Shown: positions 61,322-64,000 of the stretch, piece after piece
Layout of the letters: the number at the start of each line of letters is the position of its first letter
Position numbering within the stretch: position 1 is the first letter of the stretch
From: Pseudomonas gingeri
GTDB taxonomy: Bacteria; Pseudomonadota; Gammaproteobacteria; Pseudomonadales; Pseudomonadaceae
Length of the DNA stretch: 64,000 nt
Direction: 5' to 3'
Assembly: GCF_013386165.1 (NCBI RefSeq)
Contig: NZ_JACAOS010000018.1
Coordinates: 533,382-597,381, forward strand
Program-made: the position numbers and the translations under genes
The notes under the pieces: generated by a model
The model's input: the letters and a program-made list of their open reading frames with translations, nothing else
The model's database searches: none
Told to the model about the DNA's origin: nothing

Positions 61322-61383
61322 CAGGTTCGTGTTTCAGCACAAAAATTTCGTCTGACCCCAGGCTTCTGTATGGGCGTCGTCGG

Positions 61384-63330
61384 CTATTCCTGCAATTCCA
61401 CCAACGCACTGCCTTCGCTGACCATTTCACCTTCCTGGCAATACAACGCCTTGATCACACCCGCCTGGGGCGCGCGGATGCTGTGTTCCATCTTCATCGC
61501 TTCCAGCACCACCAACTGGGCCCCGGCCTCGACGCTTTGTCCGACTTCCACCAACACGCGCACGATGCTGCCGTTCATCGGCGCGCTCAGGCCGCCCTGG
61601 TGGCCGTGGCCGCTGTCGACGGCGGCAATCGGGTCGAAGCGGGTGATCGTGTGGCACTCGCCCTGCCAGTGCAGATAGAGCCCGTCAGCCCCTCGAATCA
61701 GCCGATGCCGCCGGCGCACGCCGGCCTGTTCCGTCGACAGGTATTCGCCGTGCAGTTCAAAGCGGCTCTGCGGCGTCAGGCTGACGGCCCGGTCCTCGCC
61801 GTCGCAGCTCAGGTGCACCACGGTTTCCGCCGGCAATCCGCTGCGAAAGCCGTTGCCCCGGGCCCAGGGTGAGGCGGGGTCGTCAGCCCGTACTTCCGGC
61901 GCCTGGCTCTGGATGAAGGCCTGGGCGGCCGCCTGCCAGAACTCATCGGTAAGCGCGCCCGGCTCTGGCAACAGGTCTTGCTGGTAACGGGGAATAAAGC
62001 CGGTATCCAGTTCGGCGTCAGCAAAGGCCGGATGGGCGATGATCCGCCGCAGGAAACCCAGGTTGGTCTTCAGCCCGCCAATCACGAATTCATCGAGCAT
62101 CGCCAGCAAACGCAGGCGCGCCTGTTCGCGGGTCTCGCCCCAGGCGATCAGCTTGCCGAGCATCGGGTCGTAGAACGGCGAGACACTGTCGCCCTCGGCC
62201 ACGCCGCTGTCGACCCGGCGTCCCGCTCCCGGCGCCGACTCGCGATAGAGTTCCAGGCGCCCGGTGGCCGGCAGGAAGTCATTGCCCGGGTCTTCGGCGT
62301 ACAGGCGCACTTCGATGGCATGGCCGTGCAGCGGCACCTGTTCCTGGGTGATCGGCAGCACCTCGCCGCAGGCCACGCGAATCTGCCAGGCCACCAGGTC
62401 GAGGCCGGTAATGGCTTCGGTGACCGGGTGCTCGACCTGCAGGCGGGTGTTCATTTCCATGAAGAAGAAATCGCCACGGGCGTCCAGCAGGAACTCCACG
62501 GTGCCGGCACCGACATAGCCGATGGCCTGGGCCGCACGCACCGCCGCTTCGCCCATGGCCTGGCGCAACTGCGGGCTGAGGCCCGGCGCCGGGGCCTCCT
62601 CGACGACTTTCTGATGGCGGCGCTGAATCGAGCAGTCGCGCTCGTTGAGGTACAGGCAGTGACCGTGCTGGTCGGCGAACACCTGGATCTCCACATGACG
62701 TGGCTTGAGCAGGTATTTCTCCACCAGCATCCGCGAGTCGCCGAAGGACGACTGTGCTTCACGCTGGGCCGAGGCCAGGGCTTCGGCCAGTTGGCTGACG
62801 TCCTCGACCACCTTCATGCCCTTGCCGCCGCCCCCGGCGGTGGCCTTGAGCAGCACCGGGTAGCCGATGCGCTCGGCGGCGGCGCGGAAGGTTTCCAGGT
62901 CCTGCGCTGAGCCGTGATAACCCGGCACCAGCGGCACTCCGGCCGTCTCCATCAAGGCCTTGGCCGCGGACTTGCTGCCCATGGCATCGATGGCGCTGGC
63001 GGGCGGGCCGAGGAACACCAGGCCGGCGGCCTCGATGGCCCGGGCAAAGCCGGCGTTTTCCGAGAGGAAGCCGTAACCGGGGTGGATCGCCTGGGCGCCA
63101 CTGGCCTGGGCGGCGGCAATCAGTTTGTCGATTTGCAGGTAGCTTTCGGCGGCCTTGCTGCCGCCCAGGTCGACACGGATATCGGCTTCGCGGCTATGCC
63201 GGGCGTCACGGTCGATGGCGCTGTGCACGGCCACCGTGGTCAGGCCCAGGGCCTTGGCGGTGCGCATTACCCGGCAGGCGATTTCGCCGCGATTGGCCAC
63301 CAGGATGGAAGTGATCAGCGGTGCGTTCAT
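61384..63330 (-). CDS. liuD: LiuD, methylcrotonyl-CoA carboxylase biotin-containing alpha subunit
   Basis: A 648-residue biotin-dependent carboxylase subunit. The biotin carboxylase domain (residues 1-450) has the ATP-grasp loop GGGGKGMKVV and the EMNTRLQVEHPVTE motif; a linker follows, and the C-terminal biotinyl domain carries the biotin Lys in VLEAMKMEHSI. With LiuB it carboxylates 3-methylcrotonyl-CoA in leucine degradation. ATG 63330 overlaps the liuC stop (TGATG). Distinction from geranyl- or acetyl-CoA carboxylase relies on the liuC neighbour. Confidence 0.92.
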   Translation of the reverse strand: MNAPLITSILVANRGEIACRVMRTAKALGLTTVAVHSAIDRDARHSREADIRVDLGGSKAAESYLQIDKLIAAAQASGAQAIHPGYGFLSENAGFARAIEAAGLVFLGPPASAIDAMGSKSAAKALMETAGVPLVPGYHGSAQDLETFRAAAERIGYPVLLKATAGGGGKGMKVVEDVSQLAEALASAQREAQSSFGDSRMLVEKYLLKPRHVEIQVFADQHGHCLYLNERDCSIQRRHQKVVEEAPAPGLSPQLRQAMGEAAVRAAQAIGYVGAGTVEFLLDARGDFFFMEMNTRLQVEHPVTEAITGLDLVAWQIRVACGEVLPITQEQVPLHGHAIEVRLYAEDPGNDFLPATGRLELYRESAPGAGRRVDSGVAEGDSVSPFYDPMLGKLIAWGETREQARLRLLAMLDEFVIGGLKTNLGFLRRIIAHPAFADAELDTGFIPRYQQDLLPEPGALTDEFWQAAAQAFIQSQAPEVRADDPASPWARGNGFRSGLPAETVVHLSCDGEDRAVSLTPQSRFELHGEYLSTEQAGVRRRHRLIRGADGLYLHWQGECHTITRFDPIAAVDSGHGHQGGLSAPMNGSIVRVLVEVGQSVEAGAQLVVLEAMKMEHSIRAPQAGVIKALYCQEGEMVSEGSALVELQE

Positions 63331-64000
63331 CAGCGCGACTCCTTGGCGATGGACTCGGCCTGCCAGCTCGGCGGGCGTTTTTGCAGAAAGGACCGCAGGC
63401 CTTCCTGGCCTTCGGCGCTGACGCGAATGCGGGCAATGGCGTTTTCGCAATAACGGCGCCGCGCCGGGCTGAGTTCGCCGCTACCCATTTCCCGCAGCAG
63501 TTCCTTGCTCACGCGCATCGCTTGCGGGCTGTTGAGCAGCAGATTGTCGATCCAGGCCGTGACCTGTTGGTCCAGCTCGCTGGCCAGGCAGGTTTCGGAC
63601 AACAGGCCCAGCTCGCGGGCGCGCAGGCCGCTGAAACGTTCGGCGGTCAGGGCATAGCGGCGGGCGGCGCGTTCACCGATGGCCTGGACCACGAACGGGC
63701 TGATCACCGCCGGGGCCAGGCCGATACGCACTTCCGAGAGGCAGAATTGTGCATCCTCGGCACCGATGGCCATGTCACAGGCGCTGATCAGGCCGAGGGC
63801 GCCGCCGTAGGCCGCGCCCTGGACCACGGCCAGGGTCGGGATTTTCAGCTTGGCCAGGTTGTACATCAGCTCGGCCAGTTCACGGGCGTCGTCGAGGTTG
63901 GTGGCGTAGTCGAGTTGGGCCGATTGCTGCATCCACGCCAGGTCGGCGCCGGCGCTGAAATGCCGGCCACGGCCGCGCAGCACCAGAAAGCGCACGGTGG
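63330..64000 (-). CDS. liuC: LiuC, 3-methylglutaconyl-CoA hydratase (partial, 5' end outside)
   Basis: The final 222 codons of an enoyl-CoA hydratase/isomerase (crotonase) family protein; the 5' end lies beyond the window. Oxyanion-hole segments are present: FSAGADLAWMQQSAQLD and VQGAAYGGALGLISACDMAIG. The fused order liuC-liuD places it in the liu (leucine/isoprenoid utilisation) operon, hydrating 3-methylglutaconyl-CoA to HMG-CoA. The frame is open to the window edge. Confidence 0.9.
   Translation of the reverse strand, partial: TVRFLVLRGRGRHFSAGADLAWMQQSAQLDYATNLDDARELAELMYNLAKLKIPTLAVVQGAAYGGALGLISACDMAIGAEDAQFCLSEVRIGLAPAVISPFVVQAIGERAARRYALTAERFSGLRARELGLLSETCLASELDQQVTAWIDNLLLNSPQAMRVSKELLREMGSGELSPARRRYCENAIARIRVSAEGQEGLRSFLQKRPPSWQAESIAKESR

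Overview
The window is chromosomal DNA of a fluorescent Pseudomonas, most likely the P. fluorescens group. The evidence is a pyoverdine maturation and export block with PvdS-type promoters, a PrrF small RNA, liu leucine/isoprenoid genes, DUF3077 proteins found mainly in Pseudomonas, REP/REPIN palindromes between genes, and a GC-rich codon bias. No tRNA, rRNA, CRISPR array, intact insertion sequence or prophage was seen.

Layout. (1) 1-8.8 kb: pyoverdine block in the order known from P. aeruginosa: pvdN (partial), pvdM, divergent pvdP, then opmQ-pvdT-pvdR on the minus strand, then the ECF sigma gene fpvI. Three perfect TAAAT-N16-CGT boxes and one Fur box mark its promoters. (2) 8.8-16 kb: housekeeping and accessory metabolism (MgtC, orphan response regulator, DkgB, thiolase, thioesterase, pirin, cyclic-nucleotide-gated MscS channel). 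(3) 16.1-20.7 kb: sulfide/sulfane-sulfur oxidation module: persulfide dioxygenase, sulfide:quinone oxidoreductase and a TauE exporter, with the divergent sigma54 regulator FisR. (4) 20.7-30.4 kb: amino acid catabolism (dehydratase with LysR; HglS-type 2-oxoadipate dioxygenase), an AraC/TonB receptor pair, Ohr and a thioredoxin-like protein. (5) 30.5-35.1 kb: sulfur amino acid module (LysR, PLP lyase, cystine-type ABC importer). (6) 35.1-51.3 kb: accessory region of small operons: hypotheticals, a glutamine amidotransferase, DUF3077, MsrA, LysE, and several redox/SDR operons each with its own regulator (LysR, HxlR, TetR), separated by dispersed repeats. (7) 51.4-55.5 kb: fecIRA ferric citrate uptake. 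(8) 55.6-61.2 kb: MFS, DoxX, LysR, an M14 carboxypeptidase, PrrF, a second DUF3077 gene and an XRE/S24 regulator with a degenerate protease site. (9) 61.4-64 kb: liuD and partial liuC.

Iron runs through the window: pyoverdine maturation/export, fpvI, a siderophore receptor, fecIRA and PrrF all carry Fur or iron-starvation sigma sites. Sulfur and oxidative-stress handling is a second theme (FisR/PDO/SQR, cystine import, Ohr, MsrA, quinone reductase).

No wholly new multi-gene system stands out. The best leads are: a second Fur-controlled promoter with a structured leader just beyond PrrF; the S24 regulator that has lost both catalytic residues and sits beside four GTATTG half-sites; phased TGGCAG repeats ahead of fisR; paired TGACA-N13-TGTCA operators at a TetR/SDR locus; and a palindromic repeat present three times within 4.6 kb.
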